Part shown: positions 1 through 11,876 of the stretch, piece after piece
How the letters are laid out: each line of letters starts with the position of its first letter
Numbering within the stretch: position 1 is the stretch's first letter
Position numbers and translations under genes: made by a program
NCBI RefSeq assembly: GCF_022965805.1
Contig: NC_133101.1
Span: 7,022,569 to 7,086,568, forward strand
DNA length: 64,000 nucleotides
Source of the DNA: Primulina eburnea
Lineage: Eukaryota > Streptophyta > Magnoliopsida > Lamiales > Gesneriaceae
Direction: 5' to 3'
Notes under the pieces: generated by a model
What the model saw: only the letters and a program-made list of their open reading frames with translations
What the model was told of the DNA's origin: nothing
The model's database searches: none

Positions 1-942
1 CCCAGAACTGGATCTGCTCCTCTTCTTCTAACATTTCTTCAGTACTCTTATCTGAGATGGGTTTGGTGGGTGAGTGATATGATTGTCACTCAGTAAGCAG
101 GGGCGAGAATAACTCCCAGTTTTCGAACATCATTTTAATACAGAAACCGTAATGCAGTAATATACAGAAAAACTCGTATTTCATAACAGAATTCAGAATT
201 CAGACTTTACAGGTTTCAGAATAGAAATCAGAATTAGTAAGCACTGAACATGTTAGTGAATTTCATGGCTAAACTGATATCAGTCCCCTATATGTTCTCT
301 CCTCTAAGGGGTGAGGCCAGAATCAGAATCAGAATTCAGAAATGTTCAGAATATATATTCCTACCATTAGTTCACTAGGGAGTTTCAGTGCTTCAAAATC
401 AGAAATCAAACATACAGAAACTGAACTTTAAAACGGAATTATCAAACAGATTTCAACATATTTATATATAAGCCCACTTACCGTAATTTGCTAAAAGTAT
501 TTCGGTTGAAATCTGAAGTCTGCTTGTTCTTGCTACTGGTTTCTGCTGCTCGAAAATCAGCACTCTCTTAGCTCAAATATTTCAAGTGACAACTCAAGAT
601 TTTGGTAAACCAATTCAGGTGTTTGAGGGTGATATTTATAGGGAATGTTTCTGACTGTTAGACTCCCAATTAATGGCCATAATCTGCCATTAACAGCCTT
701 TATTCCATGTTAATGTTTCAGTTACAAGTCTAAGCTGAATCAGTAACTGTCTGCTGGAATCTTGCGCTGCTGAATTCTTTTGCTGCTGGATTCTATATGT
801 TGGAATTCTGTCTGCTGGAATTGTGTCTGCTGGAAAAATATCATCTTCTGAATTATTGACTGCTGCTGGAATTGTTAGCTTCTACTGAAATTTTCCATTG
901 CTACTGAATAATGCTAGCTGCTGGAAATTTCAGGTTCTCACA
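1..942 (-). mobile_element. LTR fragment of a long-LTR retrotransposon, cut by the window edge
   Basis: Read on the minus strand, the segment begins with TGTGAGAACCTGAAATTTCC (end at 942), the usual TG start of a plant LTR. It then has a run of imperfect CTGCTGGAATT-type units (about 720-925) and a TATA-like box (about 635-645, plus-strand tatttataggg) ahead of a probable transcribed region. There is no coding frame of length. The other LTR end and any internal region lie outside the window, so family and completeness cannot be judged. Confidence 0.55.
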
Positions 943-2377
943 CATATATTCTCACATATATTGTCCTTATCTTCAACCTGCTAATTTAAGCATAGAAGTG
1001 GTCACGCAAGACACCCCTCCGACGTCCATTCACGAGTTTCTTTTCTTGTTTGCAGGTCTTAGTTGAAGCCATTATCCTTACTCAAATTTCCTAAACACAA
1101 AATTATCTTCATCATCCGGTGGAATATTATCTATATATCTTATAACCGATTCACCCGGAGATCATCAATATATACATATATATATATATATATATATTAT
1201 AATAATAAAAACAACTCATGTTTTATGCCATCGATCAGTATCTGATCGACAGTGAATTACAACACTGGACTTAATTAGGAGAATTCAATGAATTAGTACA
1301 TTAGATAATAGGATATGCGCGTATCAGAAAATAAGCATATACAAATTTATGTTAATAAATATTATTGAATTAAAAATATATAAGAATGTAGTTATGTAAC
1401 TACATAAAATTAAATCCTCGTAAAACATATGTAAAAAGCTAGAATTGATATAGGGATGTTGGTATAAAACTCTTTTTATTTCACCCCGAAAATGACATTA
1501 ATTTTTTTTGAATTTATTCTAGATAGAAACTTTATAATTCCATATTTCCTGTTTAAAGACTATTAGTGCTTATAACAAACTTATATATTGAAATATAATG
1601 CAAATAATAAATTTGATTTTGGAATGGACTGCAAATTCTTGAAAGAAATATTTGATGAAGTATTGTTCGATCAATTGCAAAAAATAAATTTTCTTACAAT
1701 CAAAATATATGGAAAAAAAAGACAATTTTGATATATATATTTTTTATTTACGATATTTGTTCTTAGTGTTTTCAAATATCAATCGTAATATTATATACTT
1801 CAATTTTAGCAATTTTAATCATTTTTCCACCGAAAATACTGACATGACACTTCACATATCAATGTCATGTAGATGCCAATTCAGCGTCTCATTGAAAAAA
1901 TGAATAAAATTATAAAACAAGACAATTATAGCGGACTAAAAATGAAACAGATGACCACATATGCATCCTAAAGAATCAAAATCAAAGGATCAAAGTTTTA
2001 ATTTCCCACAAAATGTATTAAATGTTATGAAACATACTTGCAAGATGAATATTTTTATTTCGAGTTGTTCTCAGAATATATGTTTATAAAAGAAATTCCA
2101 CTGATATTTTATAAATTTAAAGTTCTGAACAAACTGCAATCTTAATCAAAGTATGTATATTTACGAGGAAGAAGCGTATCCAGATAAAAATAATAAAATA
2201 ACTGAAGTGAAAAATATTGCAAAAAATTAAACTTGTTTGATTTTTGAAGTAAAATGAAACCAACCATGTGCAAATGAAATTTCCATTATGTCCTTAGGGT
2301 AGCCTATATATATACACATATCGTTCATTCCCAAATATGACTCACAGAGTCACAGTAACGCAAGTAGATCGAGAGCT
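943..2377. other. Intergenic region upstream of D1
   Basis: AT-rich sequence with a short TA run near 1165-1195. No coding frame with family features is seen. The last ~80 bases carry the D1 promoter: a TATA-type run at about 2305-2314, about 65 bases before the D1 start codon. Confidence 0.5.
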
Positions 2378-2947
2378 ATGACAAAGTTTAGTTTTGGTGT
2401 AACTCTCGTCCTTTTTACTTATTTTCATGCAATGGTTCCATTATGCCAAGGCATCCAACCGATTGGTACATGGTTTCAAAAAATAAAGCTACTTCCTATA
2501 CCAAAATTCGCTATCATTGAGTTCTACGATCAAGATGTTCATGCGGGTGATGGCAAAACATCTTATGAGATAGCTAGATCTAATATCACTTCAACTTCAC
2601 CAACTTTATTTGGTAAGTTATCCATGGTGGATAACCTATTAACCACTGGACCTGATCCTGAATCACCAGCAATAGGACGCAGGCAAGGGTTGGTTGGTTT
2701 TTCTGACTTGAACGAAAGGGCAATATATGCGAGCTTCAACTTCATCTTCAATGGGGGCTTGTATGATGGAAGTACGATCTCCGTACTAGGAAGAAGGCCT
2801 ACGCTGAAGAATCAACAAGAGTTATCTATTGTCGGAGGTACTGGAGATTTGCGATTGGCACGAGGCATTGCTGTGGTGAGCACGTACGTTTTGAACACCG
2901 CCGGCGACTCTATTTTCAAATATACTTTGTATGTCACTTATCTTTGA
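2378..2947 (+). CDS. Dirigent protein D1
   Basis: Intronless 189-residue secreted dirigent protein. The family forms trimeric beta-barrels in the apoplast that bind phenoxy radicals and set the stereochemistry of coupling (for example coniferyl alcohol to pinoresinol); this copy's substrate is unknown. Residues 1-25 are a hydrophobic signal peptide ending near CQG. WF at 32-33 starts the mature domain, QD at 52-53 holds the conserved Asp, NIT at 69-71 is an N-glycosylation site, GRRQG sits at 100-104, and GGTGDLRLARG at 153-163 is the family hallmark. The motif that is GxD-(6)-R in AtDIR6 reads GRRPTLKNQQELS, so both the second Asp and the Arg are replaced (Arg and Gln). The TATA run at 2305-2314 fits the start. 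Whether it still guides coupling is doubtful. Confidence 0.93.
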   Translation: MTKFSFGVTLVLFTYFHAMVPLCQGIQPIGTWFQKIKLLPIPKFAIIEFYDQDVHAGDGKTSYEIARSNITSTSPTLFGKLSMVDNLLTTGPDPESPAIGRRQGLVGFSDLNERAIYASFNFIFNGGLYDGSTISVLGRRPTLKNQQELSIVGGTGDLRLARGIAVVSTYVLNTAGDSIFKYTLYVTYL

Positions 2948-3133
2948 ATCCAGGAACGATTATGTTGGCTGTACTTCGGTGCAAGATATGAAACTGCACT
3001 TCTATGTATGATAAAATAAAACTGAAGATGTTCGTTCTCCTATCAGAGATATATTCATATCTTAGTTATTTATTATGTCTACATGAAATATAAATTTCTG
3101 CTATATATTTCTGCGATACATATGAAATCTATT

Positions 3134-3254
3134 TGTTAAGATTTGAACTTGAACCTAACTTAATCCCAAAAAACTAGTTAAGGAAAAGATTATCTAGGTT
3201 CTATATATATAACTCTCACGGAGATTTTATCCAACCAATGTGAAACAACTAACA
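3134..3254 (-). mobile_element. Solo LTR of a TRIM element
   Basis: The 121-bp segment runs from TGTTAAGATTTG to CAACTAACA and resembles the 120-bp TRIM LTR at 8267-8386. It lies minus-strand in the 3' flank of D1. No internal region or second LTR is next to it and no clear target duplication remains, so it looks like an old solo LTR. Confidence 0.6.
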
Positions 3255-3288
3255 ATAATTTATTCAATCTCATTATAATTAATAAAAC

Positions 3289-3915
3289 TGATAGGACTAA
3301 TGGAATCCGGATATCTCCACAATAGTATGATATTGTCTACTTTGGGTTTTAACCCTCATGGTTTTGCTTTTGGAACCACCCAAAAGGCCTCATACCATTG
3401 GAGATATCATTCCAATTTTATTAACCCATGATCTTTCTCTAAATCTTCCAATGTGGGACTTTGGTTGCATCCCAACAATCCTCCCCTCAAACGAAGTTTC
3501 ACTATTATTCTCATGGTCCGAGCCTCTCCTCAAGCCTTATTCGTCCTCCAATCGAGGTTAGTCCACTTCACAACGTTGGAGCTCACGCCTTACATGAATA
3601 CTGAGAGCATTAACCACCCCGAGAGTTTAATCAAGGATTTTTTCCGGGAGCCCTCACCTCCTTCGTTTAGGTTTCGAGGATTCTACCCACACGGCTCGAT
3701 CTAGACCATGGCTCTGATACCACTTGTTAGGACCAATGGAATCCGGATATCTCTCCACACTGGTATGATATTGTCCACTTTGGGTTTTAACCCTCATGGT
3801 TTTGCTTTTGAAACCATCCAAAAGGCCTCATACCATTGGAGATATCATTCCATCTTTATTAACCCATGATCTTTCTCTAGATCTTCTACTGTGGGACTTT
3901 GGTTGCATCCCAACA
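3289..3915 (-). mobile_element. Complete TRIM retroelement (627 bp)
   Basis: Two direct LTRs (3289-3477 and 3725-3915, about 190 bp, very similar) flank about 247 bp of non-coding internal sequence. A 5-bp target duplication AAAAC lies at 3284-3288 and 3916-3920. On the minus strand the primer site TGGTATCAGAGCCAT (rc of about 3708-3722) follows the LTR, matching initiator tRNA-Met. A purine tract (rc of 3479-3491, GAGGGGAGG core) precedes the other LTR. There is no protein-coding capacity, so it must have moved using enzymes supplied in trans. Confidence 0.88.
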
Positions 3916-4005
3916 AAAACATATGCATTTTCACTTAAAAAACGGGACTTCATTGAATACATGGACAAAGGAGGCGGAACGAGTGTTTATATTACGAGTA
4001 GGTCT

Positions 4006-4150
4006 CTTGTGAAATGGTCTCACAAATTTTTATATGTGAGACGAGTCAACCTTACCGATATTCACAATAAAAAGTAATATTTTTTTCATGGATGACCCAA
4101 ATAAGATATCCGCCTCATAAAATACGACCCGTGAGACCGTCTCACATAAG
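4006..4150 (-). repeat. MITE copy a (GTGAGAC-palindrome family)
   Basis: A copy of a ~175-bp repeat whose ends carry GTGAGACnGTCTCAC, here on the minus strand. The inner landmark about CCGATATTCACAATAAAAAG is kept. Other copies are at 27811, 40690, 49921, 62948 and 63726. Confidence 0.7.
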
Positions 4151-5175
4151 TTTTTGTCTTATATTACAAGCAAGGAAGAAGTTACAAACTTGCCATAGGG
4201 TTTTAAAAAAATAAGTAATCATCGAAAAAACTTTTTATATAATAGTTTATTTACTTCTTTTCTTTTGGATGTTTTTAGCAAAACGAAAATTTATCCAACT
4301 TATTGGGATCACTTTCGAAAATCTAAAAATCAAGCTATAATTAGTGACAAAATAAGTCTAATATTTTAAATCGTATAACAGTTCAAACGTCATTTTAAAT
4401 CGTACAATTTAAAGTTGGCAAAGTAGACGCACATTCCACTTTTCATGTCGGTTTCGACCGTTGAATTTTTGCAAGCATAACTAAATAAATACCGCCTAAT
4501 CTACAGTATACCAAAGCTTGCTGTCCGCTATATGTCTTATTTTAGACGGCAAAGCGCAGAGAACTTAAAAAAAAAAAGGAACACCAATTCTGATAATATA
4601 ATCTAATTTTTTTTTATATCAATTTCCATCCTCTTGTCAAGTGCACTCACTCGTCAAGCCACGAAGTAGTTTTTAAAAATTAATATTCTGTTCATTCCAA
4701 AATATAATGGTTAAAATGATCCATTCTTATAAATTATATTTTTTTTTAACAAATTTGAAAATGGCAAAATTCCAATATTGGTCTTCCAACTTTGTAATTT
4801 TGGTTCTTTGTATAATCAAATTTCAGTCTAGTATTTGTATATATATTTCGATTTTTGTATTTTTTTAAGCATTTTTTTTATTGGAAATGCTTTTTGTGCG
4901 GTTCTACACATCAACACCATGTAGGAAAATAGGAATAGAAGTAAAAAAAAAAAAAGCATCCAAAATTGAAATTTGACAACATTGAAGACAAAAAACGCAA
5001 AGAGTTTAATATATGAGACCAAAAATGAAATTTTCCTCTCGAAAATTTCAACTCTCCAATCTCAATATCTTTCCAATTAGTCAACCGAGTGGCTATCCGT
5101 CATGCAGCCTATATATATATCCTCAACATGATGTTATACCATCACATAACACATTTGATCTTTGATTTAAGAGTG
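4151..5175. other. Intergenic region upstream of D2
   Basis: It contains the upstream block shared with other DIR genes (4541-4566). It also has a possible MITE-like stretch (about 4750-5040) with related ends (AAAATGGCAAAATTCC and AAAATGAAATTTTCC). The TATA run at 5110-5120 precedes the D2 start. Confidence 0.4.
4541..4566 (+). promoter_or_regulatory. Shared DIR upstream block (D2 copy)
   Basis: TTTAGACGGCAAAGCGCAGA followed by GAACTT, about 620 bases before the D2 start. Similar blocks lie upstream of D3, D4 and D5. The similarity with the D3 upstream region extends over about 200 bases (roughly 4440-4640 against 6590-6790). It may be only inherited flank, or a conserved control region. 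Confidence 0.4.
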
Positions 5176-5748
5176 ATGGAAAAGTTTAAGCTACGCAAAG
5201 TTTTTATCCTGATCTTCACATATTTTCACGTGATTGGAGTTCTGTGCCAAAGCTCCCTACCAGTCGATATATGGTTTAAAAGCCTAAATATACTTCCGAC
5301 ACCAAAAGCTCTCCTGCTTCAGTTTTATGCCCAAGACATTGTAAGTGGTCCTGGGCAGACGACGTTTGAAATAGCAAGATCAAATATCACCACCACGTCG
5401 CCAACGTCTTTCGGCCAACTGTATATGGTCGATAACCAGTTAAATACTGGACCCGATCCTAATTCACCTCATGTTGGCCGCAGGCAAGGGTTGGTTGGAT
5501 TTTCAGACCTTAACGAACTAGCCTTATATTTGAGTTTTAACTTTGTCTTCAAAGGAGGATTGTATGACGGGAGTACGATCTCCGTGATGGGAAGGAGTCG
5601 TATAGCGAACAATCAGCGTGAATTATCCATTGTAGGAGGTACCGGAGTTTTTAGGCTGGCGCGAGGTATTGTGATATATAGCACGTATTCGACGAATAGC
5701 ACCACGGGTAACAGTGTCTTCAAGTATACACTATACATTAAGTATTAA
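5176..5748 (+). CDS. Dirigent protein D2
   Basis: Intronless, 190 residues. The ATG at 5176 is chosen because MEKFK aligns with the other copies. The upstream in-frame codons (GTG at 5089 and onward) overlap the TATA run and are probably leader. A signal peptide of about 25 residues ends near CQ. Then come the WF motif, AQD with the conserved Asp, NIT glycosylation site, GRRQGLVGFSDLNE and GGTGVFRLARG. In the AtDIR6 substrate-contact stretch it reads GRSRIANNQRELS: the Arg is kept, the second Asp is Ser. Closest in sequence to D1 and D3. Confidence 0.93.
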   Translation: MEKFKLRKVFILIFTYFHVIGVLCQSSLPVDIWFKSLNILPTPKALLLQFYAQDIVSGPGQTTFEIARSNITTTSPTSFGQLYMVDNQLNTGPDPNSPHVGRRQGLVGFSDLNELALYLSFNFVFKGGLYDGSTISVMGRSRIANNQRELSIVGGTGVFRLARGIVIYSTYSTNSTTGNSVFKYTLYIKY

Positions 5749-6067
5749 TTATCATAATTGTTGCTTGGTATAAGATATATAACATTATATAATAAATAAA
5801 TAATGAAGATTTTATAAATATTGTTAATCCTAATTAATGATTTTCTAATCTTTTGTTCATGTAAGTCAGTGATATGTGTTCTTATAAATTTGTCCATGAT
5901 TATTATTTAATTTACTGAACGAAACGAAAGATTACATTTTCATTTAGAACATGGAATTCCAAAATATTTCAATTGTTAATGTAGCTTCCTTTTTCCTACG
6001 AGATATGAGAAAATGAACATCGTTCTCCAAGTAAGTTGCAGCATTTTTCTGGTTTTATTGCAATTTT

Positions 6068-6069
<2 letters not shown>

Positions 6070-6107
<38 letters not shown>
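6070..6107. repeat. TA microsatellite
   Basis: About 19 TA units between D2 and D3. Confidence 0.93.
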
Positions 6108-6109
<2 letters not shown>

Positions 6110-6690
6110 TTGGAGGGATCCGTCTAAAGGGTAAAATCTGTCACGTCATCGTACAGTTGGATCGATGTATTTGATTTGAGAAAAATTATGATAAATGAAA
6201 TTTATCTTTGGTGTATTTGAAATTTGCCGCATTACTTTCGAAAATACGTGACTTGGTTTCGAGTGGATTTGAAATTCACTTGAATTTGGTAACATCAACA
6301 CTTCAGTGTAAAAAATAAATAAAATTATCGAAAACTGAAAGAAGCAAAATTAAAGCTAAAATCCGATAACATAAATGACTAAAATTGCAAAGAATCAAAT
6401 AAATACAGAGGACTAAAAAACTACAGTTTTCTCATCCAATTTTGATAACGTAGATTACTAAAATCGCAAAATTATATATATTTTTAAATTTTTATTTACC
6501 ATCGTCACTATTTAAATGTGTATTTTTTTATTACAAAAAATTATATTTTTATTTTGTGTATTTTTTAGTATTCGAGTTTAGGTATCATTTCAACTATCAA
6601 AAATTGCGGTTATAAGTCCAAATAAATAGCCTAAGATGCCAAATCCACCTATCTACATTGTGCCGATCGAGCTATCTCCTGCAAGTGTTA

Positions 6691-6720
6691 TTTATTTTAG
6701 ATGGCCTAACACGGAAAACT
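6691..6720 (+). promoter_or_regulatory. Shared DIR upstream block (D3 copy)
   Basis: TTTTAGATGGCCTAACACGG then AAAACT, about 510 bases before the D3 start. It aligns with the D2 block at 4541, as do the bases that follow it (ACACCAATTC and the stretch after). Confidence 0.38.
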
Positions 6721-7216
6721 TGGCAGATATACACCAATTCCGATAACACAATCTAAAATCCTTGTTATATCAGTTTCAATTCTCTCCATACATCGTCAAA
6801 ATTTTGGATTTTGAATTTTCCAAATTTCTAGTTAAATGAAATAGTGTTTTAATAGCGGATGACTCGTCTAACACTAAAATCTCAAATTTATGACGATGTC
6901 TCGAGTATATTACTCAATCGAAACAATCTTCTTCTCCATCTAAAAAATAGCATTTTTATATGGTACTTTAAATCATCTGTGTCCTTTTAAATTATTATTA
7001 AATATCGTTATTATTATTTATTCACAAAATTTAAAAATTTTAACACCCAAATTCTTTAACTAGCTTACACTCACTCCTCCTAGCCTAGCCACCCTTATTT
7101 AAATTTCCAAGCCAACCCCCCTGCCTTGCCTATCCTCTGTGTATATATATATATATATATATCCTCAACATTGGGTACTATTACAAAATACATTAGATAT
7201 CACACAAGAAGTACTG

Positions 7217-7834
7217 ATGGAAAAGTTTAAGCCGGGGAAGGTTTTAATCCTCTTTTCATATTTTCATGTGATTATGGTACTGTGTCAAGATCCCTTACAA
7301 GTTAATACAAGGTGTAAGAACCAAAATACACGTACGAGTACCCCAAAAAGTATTACCCTTCAGTTTTATGTTCATGATGATGCGAATGGTCCTGGAAAAA
7401 CAACGTACGAAATAGCAAGATCGAGTATCAATGTAACGTCGCCAACCTCTTTCGGGCTCCTGTATATGCTTGATAACCTATTAACTACTGGACCTGATCC
7501 TAACTCAATGCCAATTGGTCGTAGGCAAGGGTTCACCGGCTTATCAGACCTTAACGATCGGCTCGCTGTGTATTGGAGCTTCGACTTTGTCTTCCAAAGA
7601 GGTTTATATAATGGGAGTACGATCTCCGTGCTGGGAAGAGGTCGTTTAACGAATTATGAGAGTGAATTATCCATTGTAGGAGGTACCCGAGATTTTAGAC
7701 TGGCGCGAGGTACTGCTATGTGTAGCATATATTCAAGGGATGATGCTACGCTTAATACTGTCTTTAATTTTACATTATATATTACGTATTATAGAGTACG
7801 TCAATGCTCGTTATCATTGTCGGGTTACTACTAG
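7217..7834 (+). CDS. Dirigent protein D3, divergent and possibly decaying
   Basis: Intronless, 205 residues from ATG 7217, which matches MEKFK of D2; upstream in-frame codons lie in the TATA run. The signal peptide ends near CQ. The conserved Trp-Phe after it is lost (TRCKNQ instead). HD keeps the conserved Asp. The hallmark is GGTRDFRLARG, with Gly changed to Arg. The substrate-contact stretch is GRGRLTNYESELS, so both second Asp and Arg are gone. The normal stop after ITYY is lost (TAA in D2 corresponds to TAT here), adding about 13 residues. The reading frame is open, but the losses suggest weak constraint. Confidence 0.85.
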   Translation: MEKFKPGKVLILFSYFHVIMVLCQDPLQVNTRCKNQNTRTSTPKSITLQFYVHDDANGPGKTTYEIARSSINVTSPTSFGLLYMLDNLLTTGPDPNSMPIGRRQGFTGLSDLNDRLAVYWSFDFVFQRGLYNGSTISVLGRGRLTNYESELSIVGGTRDFRLARGTAMCSIYSRDDATLNTVFNFTLYITYYRVRQCSLSLSGYY

Positions 7835-7915
7835 AATCAAGATGTATAACATTGTATCACAAAATAAATCATTGTCGATCGGGTTACTACTAGAATCAAG
7901 ATATATAACATCGTT
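7811..7915. repeat. Short tandem duplication at the D3 3' end
   Basis: A ~45-bp segment around GGGTTACTACTAGAATCAAG occurs twice (about 7822-7853 and 7880-7912). The first copy supplies the stop codon and first 3' UTR bases of D3. Confidence 0.65.
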
Positions 7916-8266
7916 ATATATATATATACACTTATCATTTCAAGAAATGTTAAGCTGCCATCATTTCTGATTTTGAACACATTTTGTAACTACTGAATTA
8001 TGGTCTTAAAGGGTTAATGTTATTGCGGAGTGAATGATGGTAACCTCCCATTTTTGCAGCTATAAATATCCATCAGAAATGCATGGATACACAATCAAAA
8101 GACAGCAGAAATTTGTGTAGGCAAGTTGCTGGCAGCAGGACTAGGCAATCTTTGAATTTTTCGCTTCACAAAAATCTTGAAGCACGTCAGAATCTACTTA
8201 GCATTAATTCCGATAAGCGGGTTTAATGTTTTAAAAGTATGCATATTCTTTAAATCGCTTGAATAT
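7913..8266. other. Intergenic region downstream of D3
   Basis: AT-rich flank between D3 and the TRIM pair. I see no gene or complete element in it. Confidence 0.4.
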
Positions 8267-8540
8267 TGTTAAGATTGAGATTTGTATCTAACTCAACTTC
8301 AAAAGCTAGGTTAAGAGAGGAGGATTGTCCAAAACCATATATACAACTCCCAGTTATTTTATCCAACCGATGTGGAACAACTAACACACCCCACTCACAC
8401 CCAGGAACGAACATTTGGAACGTGAAATTTACAACTGACCCAATTATGGGTAGAACGGGTGATCCAATTATAGGCAGTCTAACACATAACGGTGTAACAT
8501 GAGCTCTGATACCATGTTAAGATTGAGACTTGGACCTAAC
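8267..8540 (-). mobile_element. TRIM retroelement, left member of a head-to-head pair
   Basis: A 120-bp LTR (8267-8386, TGTTAAGATTG...CAACTAACA) is followed by about 128 bp of internal sequence. The primer site GCTCTGATACCA (8503-8514) reads as tRNA-iMet PBS on the minus strand. A second LTR begins at 8515 and is interrupted after 26 bases by the hAT at 8541. It faces the mirror-image element at 11877-12139. Confidence 0.75.
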
Positions 8541-11500
8541 CAAGGGCGGAGCCAGGATTCATAAGTACATGGGGCTGGCTTCATCATGTGTTAGACATTA
8601 ATAAGTTCAGTTAAAATCGAACTGAGTTTTCTAAATCGAATTAACCAGACTTTTTTTCGACAAAACGAACAAACCGAATTTTGCTACGAAAACCAATCAA
8701 ACCAAATAAACAAAATCGATTATTTCGATGAGTAACACAATTAACCGAAATTTTAGAATTTTTTTAAAATAATCACGTTTTAAATAAAAAGTTACAATAT
8801 AAAAATTGGATTAAATAAATTTAAAATTTATTTAACAAAAAAATATTTTTAAATATAGTACTATTTTCTAATAAGTTTTATTAGAAATTGTAATATTTAT
8901 ATCCTTATAAAAAAGATTTAATAATATTTATTTTATTTATAAAAGTTTAGTTTGTTAGGTTAACCGAAGTTTTATACTAAAAACAGAAATCGAACCGAAC
9001 TAACTTATATTTTAAAAAACTTAAATAGAAATTCTGAATAAATCGAATGTAGGACCAAATATATGCCGTTTTACCAAAAGCTATAGCTGGTGGTATTGGT
9101 GCAATTCAAATATTTTAAATCGCACAATAGCCCAAAGCGTCATGGTTCGATCGCTCTACCTAGTAGGGACAATTCTTGCACCTCAATACCGAACCGAATT
9201 TTCAAATTAATTCATTTCGGTCTATTATTTTTGTTGAAAACAATTTTTTTCACTCATAGACTGTAATTGGTTTTTTCCGTTATTTGTTGATATATGTTCT
9301 TTTGGTTTAAAAATAACTTAACAGTTTTTGTTTACTTCATTCTTTGAGTTATTTAACTAGAAAAATTCAATATTCCCAAAATTTTACAACAAAGAATTAA
9401 TCTTATTCAATTTTTAATTATTATAAATAGAAAAATCACAAAACAAGCCCAATAATATCTGTATATCAATAATCATTAAACATTTAAACTAATTGATTAT
9501 TATTCCAAAATCTACAACAATAGATTTTTAGGGTAAAAATTCAAACTCCAAAATTCATATACATCATAAGACATTATTATTGCAATTTGAATAATCACAA
9601 CTAAATATTCAATATAATTTTAGAGTCATTTAATTTTTATCTCAAAATTATATAATTTCAAAACATATTACAATAAACCAACCAATACACAGTAATGAAA
9701 TATGATTTGTGGAAGTTGTTTTATTTGTAATTTTTTAAAAAGAGACTAAAAAAATAAAAATGATAAAAAATTTATTCTATTTTTAAATATGGGCTGAAAA
9801 AAACTAAAAATTTAAAATACTAACTAGTATTTAACTCGTGCGATGCACGTGATAATATTATTAAAAATTAGTTAAAATGAATAGATATTTAAATTGAAAA
9901 AAATAATATAATTTAAAAAATTAAAAATAAAAATTATTTTTCCACTAATTTTAAAAAACTTTCTTAAATACAACACATGTCGATTAATTTTATTGGCTAA
10001 TAATCACTATCATATCAAAATTTTAGATTCTGTTACTCTAAGGCAATGACACGATGCTTATCGTGTCTAGTGTATTGATGTCGACCAGCAACCTTAATAC
10101 ATATTTAAATATTTAATTTTCGAGAAACTATATATTATTATTTTAAAACATGTGATGAAAAATTATTTTTAAATCACATTCAATAAAATTAATGAAAAAT
10201 ATTTTTTAAAAAAATTCAGCAATTTCGTCTAAGTCCACATTCACGAACAATTTTGTGACATGACACGTGTTTGACACATTTGAATGATAACAATAATTGT
10301 TTCATCAATATCTTTATCCAAATGGATTGTGATTTTATCGACAAAATCTCTTCATAATATTCACAAAAGCTTATTATTCCGAAAAAAAATGAAACATGTG
10401 ATCATAAGTATGTTATGTATAAATCGGAAAATTTATTTTATTAATATTTACTATGTGTATTTTAAAATAATGTCAATAAATTTTATAAGGTGTCTTATAA
10501 TAAGATGCGTACTTTTTTTATATTTGGTTTAATCATTTTAATTACGGAACATTTTATACTATCATGTATCTTTGAACTTTGTAATATATAAAAGAAAATT
10601 ATCATATTAGTAATATGTAATAAATAAAATTTTTTACAAATAGAAAAATAATATTTTTTTACTTCTCGATCATGAAAGAAATATTTCAAAATTAATGTCT
10701 CGTTGTTCTTGTTGTTTCCATATGTAGGTAGTTCATAATAACTAACAAATCTAAATTTAAACGAATATTACATCTTGGAATGATTCAATTCATATATGAT
10801 GCTGAAAATATGAGTCATTTCAGAATTCAATTTTGGAGTAGATAAATTTAGTAAGATAAATAGAATAAAATTGGTTTTTAATATAATATGCAACATTGCA
10901 TTATTTATAATTTAAAATTCAAATAAGACATCCCAAGAGACAAAAATTATACATTGAATGCTTTTGACAGAATTATATCATACATTAACTCTTTCAAATA
11001 ATGAAAATCTCAAATTGATTGAATTGAGTGTCAAACATTTATGATTATTGAGGTTATACATGTTTATTGAGAGTAATTTAATGTCCATTTGAAAGTCTTT
11101 TGAATCTATTTCTTTTAATTTTCTTGTGTTCTCTTATTTGAATTTTTAAGAAGAAATTCAAGATATACAATATACATATGGTTTTGCAAGAAAACTACAA
11201 TTCATTAATTCTTTAACATTAAAGTAATTTCAAATTAATATGCATTTGGGATAAAAAAAACTCTGATTATCAAATGATAATTTAATGTCATTTGAAAAAC
11301 TTGTTGTATTGATAACTTTTAAAACTCAACCAGTTTTATTTTTAGAAAAATTAAATAAACTAATTAAATATTATATTTATTTTTTAGTAAGTAATTTGGG
11401 CAGAAATTACTTAAAATAACAAAATTTATTTTTGAATGATTTACCTTATGAGAGATATTGAACAATGCAATCATTTGTATTTTAAATTTATTTATATAGT

Positions 11501-11868
11501 TTTTATTAATTGATTGATATGATCAATGCAAAAAATTGTAATATAATTTACGTTTTCAATATAATTTAATTTCAAATTGAGTAAAAAAAAAACATATAAT
11601 ACATAAATTACATTTGAAATAATATAAAAATTAATTATATTAAAAATTGAATTAAATGAATTGATATAATCAGTGTAAACAATAAACGAAGTGATCATTT
11701 ATTGTAGTACATATATTTCAATATTCATGAAATATCTTTCCTTTTATAGAAATGACATTTTGACGGAAATTTACTATTTTTGGCAAAAACTCTGCTTATA
11801 TATATATTGATTTAAAAAAAATAGATGGGGTTGGAGCCCACCTTTGCCCAAGGGTGGCTTCGCCCTTG
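8541..11868. mobile_element. Non-autonomous hAT transposon (3,328 bp)
   Basis: Perfect 8-bp target duplication GACCTAAC at 8533-8540 and 11869-11876. Terminal inverted repeats CAAGGGCGGAGCCA and, from the right end, CAAGGGCGAAGCCA (13 of 14 match), typical of plant hAT ends. The interior is AT-rich and holds no transposase-like frame; the longest frames are short and unconserved. It inserted between the two arms of a TRIM palindrome. Confidence 0.88.
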
Positions 11869-11876
11869 GACCTAAC

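Larger units (their letters stand above)
5749..7216. other. Intergenic region between D2 and D3
   Basis: Holds a pure TA microsatellite (about 6070-6107), the shared upstream block (6691-6720), and otherwise AT-rich sequence without a convincing gene. The D3 TATA box lies inside a TA run at about 7142-7160. Confidence 0.45.

Noticed and set aside
5089..5175. Longer N-terminus for D2
   Set aside because: The extra codons overlap the TATA run and the ATG at 5176 aligns with siblings and begins a proper signal peptide.
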